Positions 49,268-63,633 are shown, counted from the stretch's first letter. The stretch is DNA of 64,000 bases from Setophaga petechia (GCA_024362935.1 JANCRA010000004.1:27829121-27893120); one strand, 5' to 3'. Made by a program: numbers and translations. Notes: a model not told the origin generated them from the letters alone.

Positions 49268-52200
49268 ATCAGAAAGTTCCCTCACTAAGTAGGTCATACA
49301 GCTAAGCCACACGAAAAGGCTGCACACTGGTCCAGGGGACATTAAAGAGAATTTCTGTTTATGTGAGAGTCTTTTGCTCAGGATTACTAATCTACTAATA
49401 AAATGGCTGCTTAAGAATGCAGTAAAGATTACAAAATCAGATAAGAATGCACAAAGATTTTAAGCAAGGTTATAAAGGTAGAAATATATTAAAAGACACA
49501 TTTTCATGCATCTCTGAGCAACCTATCCAAGGAAAACAGTCAAAATATTCAACAAGCATGTGAATTTGAAGATCAGAGGTCTGATACTATCTCAATATAA
49601 AAGTGACATTTATTGTCCAGCAGATGAAAAAAACATTTCATATCCAAAAATGGCAAATCAGATCATCAAAATGCTCATGAGATGCAACGCCTATTTTACT
49701 AAGAAGGAGACTGTGGGGGTAGAATTTATACAATAACATGACATTTCAAGCCTAATCCATGGATAACATTGATGATATCTACAATTATAGATTACTCATT
49801 CTTGGTTCCGAGTCCCACAACAGCATTTGGAAACTTATGTCCATACACTGAAGAGTAAGCAGTAACTATAACATTTGCCAGAAAGTTCTTGAATATCAAA
49901 ACAACTGTCAAGCTCTAGCCTCATCATGTGGGAATGAAGTTCAAAACAAGAAAGTATTAAGAAGTACAAGCCCTAAAGCCACGTTCTCTGTCTTGAGATA
50001 CATATTATGAACCACAGAAATCCTGCATCATCAAATCTCAAATCATGTCAGGCATGCAGGGAATAAAGAGATTATCAAAACTGGGATGAACTAAGCCCAT
50101 GACATGCAGCCCTGCAAACGATCTGCTATTCAACTGGTGCCAGCAGAGAGCTTTCAGCACTGGGGACAGATGTTTGAAATGCTTAATGGGAGCAAGAAGC
50201 CCTGCCTCTGCATGTTGAACCTGCTCCTGAAGCATCCACAAGTGCTTGGCCAGACAACTTCATCTGCCGTTTAATTTTCCATTCCCAGAATTATGACTTC
50301 CTACACAAGACTTCCTGCTACATCTAGGTGAAATGTTCTGGCTTTATGCTTTTGAACAAGCAAGTCTCTGGCAGCTGCATGAAATTTGACCGTTTTTCAT
50401 ATATACAAAAGCAGCAACTCTAAGTATTGCAGCTAAAAGCAAATATGAAAATTTGTTACAGGGGATGTGTATTCACAGAGTAGTGACTACCCATAAATTT
50501 AGTCTTATAGTGTATCAGGAGAAAATAATGTGTTTAGTCAAGTGATCTATATCTTAATAAAATACAGTGGTACATATTTCTAGCACTACAAACAAATAAT
50601 CTTAAATATAGCCTCTTAGGTATTGGGGAATGGTGCTCTTTTCATCATCCCATTTTACTGATGAAAATATCAAGACAGTAGCTTCTTACAGGAGAAGCTT
50701 GTCATAATTTACATCTAAGAGAAAACTCTTTCGAGCTCTAACTTGAATTACCTTTGTTCCTGTTTTGGGTGTGCATGATTCTTTGATTCTTTCAGGACCT
50801 TGAAACGGGAACAGGATTATTTGACTAAGGCTGAAATGATCACCTAGCATAAATAAGCATACTTTCCTCTGTTTGACTGGACCAATGAAAATATATGCAA
50901 CCATAAGATCCTACTCTTTTATTTTATGTGAATCTGGAAGTATTAAAAACTTCTGATCTGCCTTTCTAAATCATTATCATTAGGAGAACTTCTTGAAATG
51001 AATAACAGTATCAAAACAGTAAAATTTATTGGCCTACACAATCTGTCTTTGCTGCCAACAGGTTTTTCTTTGCCATATCCATTGCTGGGTTTTTTAAGGA
51101 TTATTTTTTTCTAGATAATGTCCTATGCTGAGGTTTTCTTCTTTGCCCCATTAAGTTCTGCCCCTATAGATTTTTCCTCTTTACTTGGAAAAGAAAATTG
51201 AAAAGGCTTAATTTGATCTCAAAATCAAATACAAAATAGGAAGTGGAGAGAACATACAAGTACTGCCCTTCTCTCTACATTCTATCTTGAACTGTCTGTA
51301 TAGCTGCCTTGTGGACACTATAGTTTATCATACAGATGCTTATACCATCTTGTACCAGAATAGAGAATCAGGAAAATATTTCCATTTTCCGAAGATTTTT
51401 TACTTTGTACTTGTAAGGCTAGGCTTCCCATCAAAGGAATCTTTGGTCACCTTTTGCCCATCATGATAAGTACTAAATGAAAAGGATTCATTATAAAATG
51501 AAAATGAACAGGTTGATATTCTCCATATCTATATACTGAGCTTCTCTTACAGAAAACCTTTAACAGTGTTTAGAAAGAGAGGACACCATTAATTCTTTTT
51601 GGAGCTTGTCTCCCACAGAAAAGGGCTGTTTGAAAAGCATTGGATTTTTCCTACTGAACTTTCTATGACCTGCCTATTTTAAAACGTCACCAGAGCTACA
51701 AATTGCCTTGGATATTCACAGAAAAGTCAAAAAAATCCTTCCTCTGGATATTTGAATAGAGGTGCCTAGGGATCTTGAAATTTATGTAGAGACATTAATG
51801 TCTGCACAAGGAAAATAATTTTTCAAGCTTCCAAATGTTTTTCTAGCTTCTCACTTTTCTCCAGACCTGTGATTCCAGACTTCACTCATTCTTTCCCCAC
51901 CTCTTAAAAACTACCATATTAGACTGCATCACATTCTTTATTCTTTATTACAGGAAAAAAATACCATTGCTCCTGCTTGAAATATTCTTTTTCCCAGTAA
52001 GCCACTCCTCCTCCCTGTCCAACACTGAATTTAGATCTGATAAACATGGTGAAGAATAATACATTTTGTGGGATCCCAAGTCATTAGGGAATCAGCAAGT
52101 ACTCTTCTTGTATTTTACAGCAGTGCTAACAAAATACATAATTGCTAGAGTTATTTTTTTCTTCTTTGTAATCAAAGGCAATTAAACATTATTTACTGTG

Positions 52201-55200
52201 TGGTCAGTATGAGCCTGAATAATATGAATTATAATCACAAAAGAGCTTTTAGGTGACTGGAAAATAGCAGCCATGATTTTTTTTCTCCCTTAAAAAAAAA
52301 GTAACAAGCAAACCCAGGAACACAACAAACACAATGCCGTTTTAGAGCATTTCTGGGAATACTTAATTAGAACTACACTGCACAAGTCAATATTAAAGCT
52401 CCATAACAAATTTATACCTTTTAAAAATTTGCTGGGTTTCAAATTCAAACAAAAGCTGCTAAGTGACAGAGAAATAATAGAATTACAGCTGTATGCTAGG
52501 ATACTGGCTGTAACAAAGAATCATGCCATTCCCTGTTGCCAGTCCCACAGAGGTTCCAGTAGAACTGATTCCTTTTGTGCTCCAGAAGAGAAAAACCAAA
52601 ATAAAAATATTTTCACACCTGTTCCAGCTGTAGAGGTGTTATGTACTTTCTAAATGAAGTCCTAGTCACACAATTTGAGAGGAACAGATCCTATACTGAC
52701 AAATATCAATACTTTCAACTAATTTTTCTTTTTAAAAATATAGGGGGATCGTATATGGTGTAAAAATGGCAAGTACCTTGTTGAAGGATACATATAAACT
52801 GTTAAAAGACAAAAATTTTAAGACTTATTTGAGCTTTTGCACATCACAGCTTCATTAGCAGCAACACCTCTTCTACAGACATCTTCGTTTTCATAATAAT
52901 TATTGTATTTTGTTTCAATATATTCAACATATTCAAATGCAGTGAGCTTCATATGGAGACAACCTAACATTTGTATTACAAAGTGAAATGACCAGCAAGA
53001 AATCTGGTTCCAGTTAATCATACCTACAGTTTGGCTTCAGTTTTTTTACATGATATTATTACTACATAGAAACATTTTTCTCCTACCTATTCAGTCTTAA
53101 AAATTATGTCTGGCCTATTTTTTACCGCTCAGCCACTGACAGGCCTTTCTCATGGCCCTTGACAAATGTTGCAACACATGGTCCCTGTGCACTCACAGCT
53201 GCTCCTTCTGACCTGCCTATTTTTCTCACTGACTGTGTTTCACATCTGCTGCAGCTTTTCTTCTTCCCACATGTCAGCCTAAGATGAGCTCCCTGGCTTA
53301 CCTATAGTCCATCCTCTCCTCATACCTCTCTGTGTCTGACTCCTGCCTACACACAGCCAGCAACACCAGGCATTACTTTTCCAGCCAGTGCCATCCAGCT
53401 TCTCCAGCTTCTCCTCCAACAGACAGAAGGAGTGCACAGGGACGGGACAGCAGCCACATCCTTTGTAAAGGATGCTTGGCAAAAGGTTTGTCATGCTTGT
53501 CAGCATTATCTCATCAGTGTTTCTTCTCCAGATACTACTGACTTGCAAGAGAGACATAGTGTTTGATGTTGCAAGACCCTGCCAAGTGACCTCTGTGTTG
53601 CACCATTCAGTGATTTTTGGCTCGTCGTTGTCCCCAGCCCCATGGGACTGATGATGTTTGTTGGCATTACCTTATTAACAAAGAACCCAGAGCAAGGGTA
53701 GCAGCAACCCAAAGAATTCAGACCTGATTTTTTTTTTTTTAATTCCACACAATTTTTTATTTCCTTTGGTCTTATTAACTTTATAGCATAAAATAAAGCT
53801 GGTTTTTAAACCTGATGATATTACAGGGCTATGAGACAGAGCTTATGAAAGTCACTATCAGCTTGCTACAGAGTGCACCAAGTACTTTAAGCATGATGTT
53901 TGTGCAATTCTTCCACAGTGGCTGGTTAAGAGAAGACATGACATAAAAGCTATGTTTTTTTAAACATCATGTAACCAAAAATTTTGCTCAAGGAGTTAGA
54001 CGGCAGAAGCATTAAACAGTTTTCACATAAAACAAAGAAACTTTGACTTTGATTTGTACTTAGAAGTGAAAGCCACCCCTAGGCCACTTTGAAACACAGG
54101 CATCAGGAGAGCAGAACAGCATCTTCTTAGAGACACACTAGGCAAAGAGGGTCCTAAATGAGAAAGACCTTTACAGACCCTTAGTGCCCAGCGCTTACTA
54201 GAAACTCAGTAAGTGTCTTAACCAGCATACCTCCATGGAGAAAAAGAATTTCATAGTCCAGTGTTAACTATCCCTTCTTTTATACTGAATTCTACATCAG
54301 TGACCTTGCTGGTTTTGAAAGGAAATGTGAATAAGAAAAGGTTTTGCATTCTTGCTAGCATTCATATTTCATACATGCCCTAAAGTCTGAACATGTTTTT
54401 AAAAATTCAAGTATAACCAAGATGTGGCAAAAGCAGATCATACATATTAAAGTGAACTGTGGATCAGGCATATACTGAAGTCTATGTATCTATCTAGGCA
54501 CATAGCTGGAAACCAGCCTCTTGTCAGAGATCCTTTGACTAAGTACATGATATTTAAACATTCTGTGGCGTAGATTTTCACCCTTTCGGTTTTGGTGTGT
54601 GAATTTAATTTTCAAAATAAATGTTTGTGGATTAGCTTTGGTCTGCAGACTACAATTTAGCACATGGATGAAAATGAGACAGACTCAATTCTAATTCACA
54701 CTATAAAATGCAGCTGGATGTACTGAAGTACAGCTGGGATGCATAGGCATGGAATTTTTTGGTGGTTACAAATATTGTGAAGTATATGAGCATTTCCAAA
54801 AGCAGTGAATATAACACTATGAAATCACATTTTATATTTTCAGCAATCTGTGTTGAAGAATGAAAGGTAGAAACGCAGTGTGTTTTGTCTTTCCCAGCAA
54901 AATGTTTCTCCCCTTTTCTATAACACTTATGTTGAAAAGAAATTATCAACCTGATTTGATTTACTTTTTTATATGCATCATATATCAACACAATCCTGAG
55001 CTGAATTTTATGTTCCATAATCCTGTCCAGTAATGTTTTTATCATGACAAAATAACTGCCTTCTTGAAATTCAAATCTATAACACATCATTGAGATATTA
55101 ACTCTAGAACTGTAAGAGGATATGTGGAACTATTTTCAGCTGCTATCAACTGTACATGACTGTGCTTCTGAGGCACTTAGAACATAGGGATTGCTGAAAC

Positions 55201-57359
55201 ACTTTGTGAAGGGGATAGGTTTTATAAAATTATTATTTCCATAAAGAGATACACTGAAGTTTTTGCCTTCACTTTCTGCAATACAAACAGCAATGCCTGG
55301 GAAAGCTAAACACATTTTAAAGAAGGCAGACCATACAAAAAAAGTTGAAACTTCATTTTAAACCTGTTTTACACTGGCAGTGAAATTGCTTTGTATATCA
55401 AGAACACAGGATGGGCAAATATTTTCTCATCTGGTCCCTGAGATGGACATGACATGACTGGAAAAAAAAAATTGCTTATACAACTAAAATTTCATCTGAA
55501 TAGTTGTGTGTGTGATTCTCGCCAAAAGTATAATTTTAGACTCCTTTCACTTGCCCTTGAAAAGCTTTTAGGAAAACCTTAAGTCTGAAAGGGAAGGAAA
55601 TGACAGGATGTAGAAAAACGTCATCATCTTTGCTCCCTCTGTATTTAAAGGTGCACCAAAAGAGTTTATTGTGGTTATAGGCCATATCCAGTAAGAGATG
55701 AACTGTACAGTAATTCAGCCACAGATTAGGTGTCTAAACAGTAATCCCAAGAGACTTTCCTGTCCAACTCCATTATGTCTTCATTAAACACTCTAACGTT
55801 CCATGTGCAAAGCATCAGGCTTGTCTTGTGAGCCGTGGTGCAGGATGTGTCCTGTCCACAGCAGCAGGGGAAATGCTTAGGGTAGCACTAGGCTTGGCTG
55901 CTCTTTCACATAGCACCCCAAGAAAAGTAGTGTAGGTGTTTGGATGGAATATCTTTTAAAATAGTTCTTTTCCTAGCAAAATGTGGTCTTATGGCTATTG
56001 TTCTGCAGATTAAATAGTATATTTCATATATATTCACCATATTGCTGCAGATCAGTTTAGTGAACTTACCTTGCTGTACAGTTGAAATTTTTGTGATGTG
56101 GTTTGATGTTTAAAAAATACACACCTTTGACTTTGTAAAAATAGTTATGAATTCTGTAGCATGGGCACATTCAGTATGTGGAACCCAAACTTCTACATTA
56201 TCTTCATTAAACCAAATTTTTCTCTTGAGATGATCCACCAGAACTCTCCTACAGGTTTCCCTGCTAATGCAGGTGGGTTTTCTTGTTGTTTGGTTTTTGT
56301 TGTTGGGATCTTTCTAACACCTCTTCTTTCCATGTCTCACAATGACCTTTATAATACTGGCTTTCAGCCCTCAAAGTTGGTAATCCATAGAAAGAATAAA
56401 ATCCAGCTTGCCAAGACCAGCCAAAACTTTGAACCTGTTATAGACTCTTCTTCCACACTGCTCTCCTTCGTCTCTTCTGACAGGTCACAGACATGGCATA
56501 TTGCAACTCCTCAGGGGGAGCTGAGTGTGTGCTCATGGTACCAGTCCACCTACATGTGCACCTGGAATGGCTGTGCACTGCCGCCAAATATTTTGTGTCC
56601 TTGTAGGGAAAACTCACCTATTACAGGGACTTGAGTCTCTTCCCACCTTCCTCCTATGTTGTTTCAGACACTAATTTCAACAGATAATAAAGGAAAAGTC
56701 CTTTGAGATGTCTAATCCAAAGTTGATAAAAATTGGTCAACAGATTCAACTTTCTTAAGCAAAAAAGAAAGACAGACAAGTAGAGATTGCATAATGATAA
56801 TTTCATCTGGAAAATATGTTAAAAATAAGTTCCTGAGTCCTTAGATGTAATAATTACAGTTATTGCTACATAATACACATTTCTATAAGCATTAACTCAC
56901 TAAATACAAATAACCTTTGGAATTTTCAGGGGATCACACCCCTTTTAGGTCACTTAAAAAAGAACTAAATTTGAGGCAATTGCAAAGTCACTAAACACGG
57001 ACATCCAGTTTCCAAATCTGAAGGCAGAAGTTAGCAAATTTTCTGTATTAATGTCTTTAACCAATGTGGTAGATGGTACTTGTCACATACCCACGTATTC
57101 TGCCAGAAATTTCAAATTCCAGATATGCTCTCGGTCTCCTTAATTCACAGAAAGGTACTTGTATAGCAAAGATATAACAAATCTGTGTTGGTTATACTGA
57201 TTCCTACACCGGTTCTCAATTTAAGGGTCATATATTTGTCCAGGTATTAAAAACAATACTGCCTGCTTATGATACAGTATGTAACAGATCAAATAGGGCA
57301 CATCATATTTTTATATGATCACAAGCAGTGGAAATGTGTTGAATAATTCCCTGTTTAAA
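49266..57359. other. Non-coding unique sequence
   Basis: No gene is supported. Open frames of 129 codons (54,701-55,090 minus) and 157 codons (56,161-56,634 plus) show no recognisable domain. The block 53,100-53,720 is more GC-rich with frames on both strands, and could be an unrecognised old repeat. A short A/C-rich stretch lies at 52,291-52,331. Confidence 0.6.
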
Positions 57360-57480
57360 AACTGGTGAACTTCATATGAAGTTAGGAGGTGGCAATTTCA
57401 AAGCAAACATGAGAAAATGCTTCTTCATCCAACATGTATGAGTTCAGTGGTTGAAGGTCTTCTCTCCGGAGATGATCGAA
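57360..57480 (+). mobile_element. Possible CR1-type LINE 3' untranslated fragment
   Basis: GGTGGCAATTTCAAAGCAAA, then CATGAGAAAATGCTTCTTCA, then a gap, then CTTCTCTCCGGAGATGATCG recall the CR1 region that reads ATTTCAAA..AACATGAGGAAAAACTTCTTCAC and then CTCTGGAGAT.TTCAA. Words match in the right order with an internal deletion. No terminal octamer follows. The match is short and was made from memory of the consensus. Confidence 0.45.
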
Positions 57481-59253
57481 GATGCTATCAGACAAACTAA
57501 CAAAACAACTAATAGTCTGCAAGCCACAGATTATTCTGGAAAAATATCTACTTCTTGGGCATTTGCTGCAGACCAGCATTTCCTCTGTTTCCTTGTTTTG
57601 TGAAGAACAACATTTCATTCAGGCAAGTATCCATGCAGTTGCATGTATTTGTCAAGGATCCCAGACCCCAGACACAGCAGCAGCGTCCTCTCTGCTCCCA
57701 TGCCCTGTGATCAAGACCACACTCTGGTAGCTACTTGTTACTGGAGCATGGAAAATATTCAACCCATCTTGGCTATCCAGAAGTCAACTTGTAGCAAGCA
57801 AGCAGAACTGGGGTGAAAGACACCAAAGCAAGCTTTGAAACAGTTCTCAGATTCTTGTGAGCTGAGTTTTCAGTCTATTGATAGAGAGGCCCCCAGTCCT
57901 CATGCCATACTGGGACCAGGTGCATAGCAAACCACAGTATACTTTAACATCACTTTTAATTAGCTGTTTTATATTAAAGGAGTATTTTATCTCGTTATTA
58001 ATTTTCATGCTATTTTTTCATATAATTTCTGTTCTTCAGAAGTCCTATTTCATAAGGTATTATGTATATTTTCTTACAAAAGTCAGCACTTCTGTAACTG
58101 CTGAAAACACAGCAGTCAGAAGGCATCAAAAGCATTTTTTCATCAGAACATATTTAATTCTTTAAATACGGCTTCGCTTAGCCCTTTCATACTAATGCTT
58201 GGTAAATTAATAATCATGAAAGGATGCCAAGTAGGTTATATATTTTCTTGGTAAAGGGGAAATGCAAAAGGCCAGTGTTCTATTTGCTCTAAAAAAGAGG
58301 CCTCCTGTTTATCTTGTTGCCTACTTAATAGGAAATATTCTTTTTGTATTTTCAAGAAAGTTCCCATGCTATTCCTATGTTGCAAAAATGAGACAAAATT
58401 TCCAAATTAAATGCACTTATGTTGTCCTTGACTTGAAGCATGTTTGCTAACTTTGCATCTATGAATACAAAGAATATCCCATGCACATTGTTTGTTTGCG
58501 CAAAGTAAACTGTCCTTGGGCAAATAAATGTAGAGTAATACAGTGCACTTCACAGGAAGAAACTGGAAGAGTTTTTCAGATTTTTTTTTGAAAAATGCCA
58601 TTTAATATTGATGATAAGTGTGCAAATGACCTCCAGCATAACAAATACCAAATATCAAAGTGATTTTCAACCTTTTTTAAATGAATGCAACATTTAATTG
58701 TTTTATCTGGAGAAAAAAAATAGCTTTTCTAATTTCCATTACATTTTTAAAAAATATTCTCAAAAAGAATATTTCAGTTTAATAAGAATCAATGCTATTA
58801 CCTTGTCCAGACATAAAATTGAGTCAATAATTATCTGTGGAATTTGGCTTATAGGCAAAGTTGAAAGGAGCCATTTGCATACAACTACATAGAATCGACT
58901 TCATCACAACCTGAATACTACCAAGATAAACTTCTAAGGCCACACATACACTAAAATACTCAGAATTTACTTCTGTAAAAGCCTAAATCTTATCTAATGT
59001 TCATTTATTTACTTAAAAGTGATTGGTATGCCTAGAGAAGGTACTTATACTTGTCAGAAAATGTATGCAACTTCATTATTTTCTCAGGTCTCTCTAATTT
59101 AAGTGATTTATAAGTGCATGAAACCCAGAGTATATGAAATAATTTTAAACTTTACTTAATACAGATTACTCTCAATTTTACATCAGACAAAACAATTAAT
59201 TTCTTGCACGCCCATATTCAGAAAGGTAGCTTTTTTGTATTGCAAAATTAAAA
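57481..59253. other. Non-coding unique sequence
   Basis: AT-rich with no recognised feature; short frames rich in F, K and I only. Confidence 0.65.
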
Positions 59254-59613
59254 TTATATAAGAGAATATCAAAATAATCAAAATTATTTATATAATAATT
59301 TTATTATTATATAAATATAATAATTTTATTATTATATAAAATTATATAATAATTTTATTATTATATAATTTTATATATAATAATATAAAATTTTATATTT
59401 ATCAAAATATAAAATTTTATATTATTATATATAATAATATAAAATTATATAAGAGAACATCAAAATTATATAAAAGAAAATCAAAATTTATATAATTATA
59501 AAAAATAATTGTATAATTATATAATTTTATAATTATATAATTATAAAATTATATAAGAGAATATCAAAATTGCAAGTCTTTATAGGATCAAAAGATCCTA
59601 TAAAGACTTGCAA
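59254..59613. repeat. AT-rich block of nested palindromes and a dispersed 22-bp repeat
   Basis: The 22-mer TTATATAAGAGAATATCAAA+AT occurs at 59,254, 59,445 (one change), 59,466 (three changes) and 59,549. Between the copies lies nearly pure A/T sequence of ATAATTTTATTATTATATAA type. A 25-bp perfect inverted repeat with an 8-nt loop occupies 59,374-59,398 and 59,407-59,431. The block ends in a perfect 20-bp hairpin with an AAAA loop (59,570-59,589 and 59,594-59,613) that is not simple sequence. The whole could fold into several cruciforms. Confidence 0.9.
59570..59613. repeat. Perfect 20-bp inverted repeat, AAAA loop
   Basis: TTGCAAGTCTTTATAGGATC and GATCCTATAAAGACTTGCAA are exact reverse complements separated by AAAA. 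The left arm starts at the last base of a 22-mer copy. There are no mismatches, which points to recent origin or active homogenisation. The stem is too short for a usual microRNA precursor. Confidence 0.95.
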
Positions 59614-60384
59614 ATTAAAACACAAAACCTTTAAGCTCACTAAATTTCCTTTCTCAAGTAAGAAACAAGATCTGTTTTCCACCAAGGTTTTAAAAAACAA
59701 ATGCAGAGCCAGGCAGTTCCCCTAGTAATACTGGGATGGTGAGAAACTTTTCTTCCAATAACAAGAGATCATCTTATTCAGTTTATCCAACAAATTCAGA
59801 TCAATGCACAGTACTACTGATACCCTGAAGGAGACACTAAGAAAAAAGCAACACCACAATCTAGAACTTTTTCAGTTTTTACAAAAATAGGCTATTGAAA
59901 AAATAGGCTTAGATCTTCTAGTAGGAGATCTTGGTGATAAGAACAATTCTTTAATTTTCATTTCTGTACACACCACTTAATTGCTTGACTAGATACATTC
60001 ATTTAGTGTCTAAACAATAATTAAATATTAGAAAAATTCTTTACATAACCAATACATTTATGATAGTATTGTTACTTAATATAAATACTTCTTTAAACAC
60101 CATTTGTGCTCATTTTAAGTGAATTCCTGCTCTATTCAAAAGCAATTTGGCATCAGTCATAAAAAAGAATAATCACGGAGTAACTTAGAAATGTGTCATT
60201 GATTATTTTTAACAAAATTATCTACAAACTGTTAAATAAATATGCACAGGTGCATAATTAGGCTTTTGTTAACCTTCTATATAAATCTCAAAACTAAGTT
60301 AATTAATTTGATAATAAAAATGTTTAGGTTCTCACCAAACAACAACAATTTAATATTCTTGAAGAAATCAATATTACTATTTTA
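59614..60384. other. Non-coding sequence, nothing recognised
   Basis: AT-rich; no repeat or open frame of interest. Confidence 0.65.
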
Positions 60385-60476
60385 GAAAAAAACAAACAAA
60401 GGCAAAAAACCCCCAAACCCACAAAACAAAAAAACACCCCAAAACCCACAAAAAAGCTACCAAAACCAAAAACACT
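60385..60476. repeat. A/C-rich low-complexity tract
   Basis: Plus-strand A/C sequence with AACCCC, ACAAA and AAAACCC units and only a few G or T. Fourth and last of the long A/C tracts. Confidence 0.85.
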
Positions 60477-63400
60477 AAAAGCACTTACATCAAGTGTGCT
60501 TGCTTATTGATCTAAATTAATCTATCTGCAAAAAGAAATGGTTCGTACTGCTTTAATGTCCTGTGAACTGATCCCTTTCTTTCTGCAAAGGAAGATATTA
60601 ATTTTCAGTGAACCCACAACCATGCAGATTTGTTGTTCTGTAGATATAACAAAATGGTGTTGACTCTCCTGTGTTTTAAAATGGGGCTATTATTTGGAAT
60701 GCTTTCTTATGACTGAATCTTTACAGATCATCATAACATGTTGTTGGAATTGAAAATTACATCAATGATTCTGCACCATGCATTGTACATGACCTGCATA
60801 CTGAGGGAGAAGAGTATAAGCAGGAAGGAATGCTTTTTGCACTTGCTGAAACTCACCTCATCTCACTACATCCACTGTGTTCAGTCCAAGTCACTTTGAA
60901 GACAGATGTAAAAATCCAATTTATACATGCTGTTCCTGCTTAAGTTCTCAAGAAATGCTGAAGTAATGAATGATGAGATAACCTGAAATATACTGCTGAA
61001 AAACTCCATAAAAAATACTCTGACACAGATTCAGATTTGTATAAATGCTCTCAAGATATTTAAGATCCAAGCTAAAGTTTCAGATGTGAAAAAATGCAAG
61101 TGAATTACTTAAGCAAAATTGGCATGATTTTCAGAGACACTCAGCAGTTTCAGCTCCTATTTAGTTCACCTCTAAAATTACATAAAACAATCTATTTGTG
61201 TAATCTACAGCCTTGGAAAAAAAGGTCTCCTGTGATCTTTTATAAAAGATTCTTGGCAGATAAATGTGAGTAACAGAAGAAACATTGTCTCTTTCCTGAA
61301 ATTGAGCGCTGAAAGTCCAATAGTTTTTCCAAACACATTGTTATAAGCATTTTATTCAAAGAGGATGAAACTGTAACACTTTTAATGTTCTTTTTGCCTC
61401 AAAGTGTGCTTCTGTTTGGTGACTTTCCTCCAAGTTTTTCCCAGTTGTGTTGTGATGAGGAATGCTTGATGGAAATAGGAGTAGCAAATACTACACAGAA
61501 AAGAGAGCAAGGACTCTGAAGTGAATGATAAAAGAAGTCAAATCTGTTCCAAAATAGAATTTTGTTTTCTTTCTAGTTAAAAAGAGCAATGTTCTGCTTC
61601 AGAATGTTTTGTCTAAAAAGGACGTACTATATCTTCTGGGTGAGCAATTGGCCAGCTTGAAACACACACTATACCAGTGTGTATTTATATGTACACATGT
61701 CAACAGACATACACACATGTATGTATCATATATCAGTGTATATTTAACTGCTTCCCACTGAATGCATGAATGCTTCGCAATTTTTTTTTTTTTCACTCTT
61801 ACTTCCACATTTTTGTTTAAGAAAGAGCAGCCATGGTCTTTGAGCACAGAGTACACTGCAGACTCTGAAACTCAAGAATATGTTTCCTCTTGCCATCATT
61901 AAATGACCTGTCATTAATTAAAGGACTAGGAAATTACGACATTGCCTACTAGCTACATACACCTGGGTATCAGTGCGCTTCCTCACTTTCAAATGCTGTT
62001 CCCTTGTAGCATTTCTGTAAAGGGCAACAGCAAATTGGAAATAGAAGTGCACATACCTCACCTCATGGGTGTAGGGAAGACCTCATGGCAGTACAACAGG
62101 CAAGCCCTGTTGTACATCCTCCCAGGGCATTGCAACATTTTGCAGGGCTCAGGAACAGCAAAAGAGCTTGGACAATGCTTAGGGTGCCAAAGTTGCAGCA
62201 TGGGTGCCAGAGATCATGAGCTAATGTGCTTGTAAAATCTCTTCCCACACAATGCCCAGGGCTATGGGTTTACCTCAGTCTTGTGATGTGACATAGAGAT
62301 TACAAACAAGCAGTGCTGGAGAGTCACCTGGGTAGTAACCAGGTCAGACCACAGCTTGTCATCACTCCAATTATGGTCCCCTTCTCATAGGATGGGCCAA
62401 CACTCCCACCAAAGCTGATCCCAAAGATCTAATCTTCATTGTGCCAGCTGATAAAATTAAAAGAGAAGTGTAAAGAAATTTACCTAACAGATCTTAAATG
62501 TGTTTTAACACAAAGTGCCCAGGAATATTTAAATATTGATTAGTACCCTTCCTGCAGCATCTGGAGAAAAAATCAGTTCAGAGTAGACTTCAGGTGAAAG
62601 CTCCACACTGGGCTGTGGGAGATGAAGGTCAGTCCATAGATCACAACAAGGCGGGGAGCAACTTGATGCTAGGTGGAGCAGGTCTCATTATTCCTGTCCT
62701 TTATAGTGGAAAGGGAAGGAGCACAAAAGAATTCAGTTTTGTCATAATGCGGAGGGGAAAGGCCAGAGGAGAGCAAACCCTTACTTCCTTTCACCCTGCT
62801 AAGGTCATTCACACCAGTGCATGCACTAACACACAGCGCTTCCTTCCTGCCAGTTCTGCTCTCAGACTTTGGAATGTTACACAAGTAACCAATTTCATAT
62901 TAATCTGTATTGGAGCATAGTAGCATGTTAGTCTCATTTAATTTTTATAAAACTTTAAAAAGGGCATATAGGGAGACTGGATGAAAGGTTAATGTTTACA
63001 AATGCCCTGAGCCAGGATATTCTGTGTCCAGGCAGAACAACACCCAGCTTGCATGATCTACACCTTTGAAATACAGATGGAATTAACACAGTCTGTATGT
63101 TCTTATTCATATAGTCACTTCACAAGAAAATACATTTAATGGAATGAATCCCAAGTACAAGATAGGATTTCCCCAATGACTACCTTCAATCTTTGTTTAC
63201 AACATCACCCAAAAAAAACCCCAAAAACATATGACTCAATTATTTATCTACCCATTATTTATTCATTCTCCTAGTAGTATCTCAGTAAACTAGCATGTGA
63301 TTTGGCTGCTCAGTTATTCCTTAAGTATTCTGGCCAAACACTCCTGCACAAAGGAAAACTGGAGAGTATTTTCATTTGAAAACACAAAGAACACAGACAT

Positions 63401-63633
63401 ATATTTTCTAATCTCTTTCACTAAAGCTTTAACTGGTCGTGGACATATTCCAGACAGTCTAGTTCAGTCTTGGGTAAAGTCTTCAAATATTTGGAGACTT
63501 CTGAAGTACTCTTGTGCTCTATTGTGTCCCTGAAAGCAGGTCCTAGAAAAATGCACTCCTTATCTCTGGAACACACTGAAAAGATATATTTGGTTACACA
63601 TTCCAAATACAAAGAATAAATGAATGTGGGTTT

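Noticed and set aside
53100..53720. GC-richer block as a possible exon or CpG island
   Set aside because: Few CpG dinucleotides, frames on both strands of similar length, and no splice-bounded frame with protein character.
56161..56634. 157-codon open frame on the plus strand
   Set aside because: No motif or family resemblance; composition changes along the frame and no neighbouring exons are visible.
59570..59613. Perfect hairpin as a microRNA precursor
   Set aside because: A 20-bp stem with a 4-nt loop is shorter than a usual precursor hairpin and lacks a basal stem; flanks do not pair.
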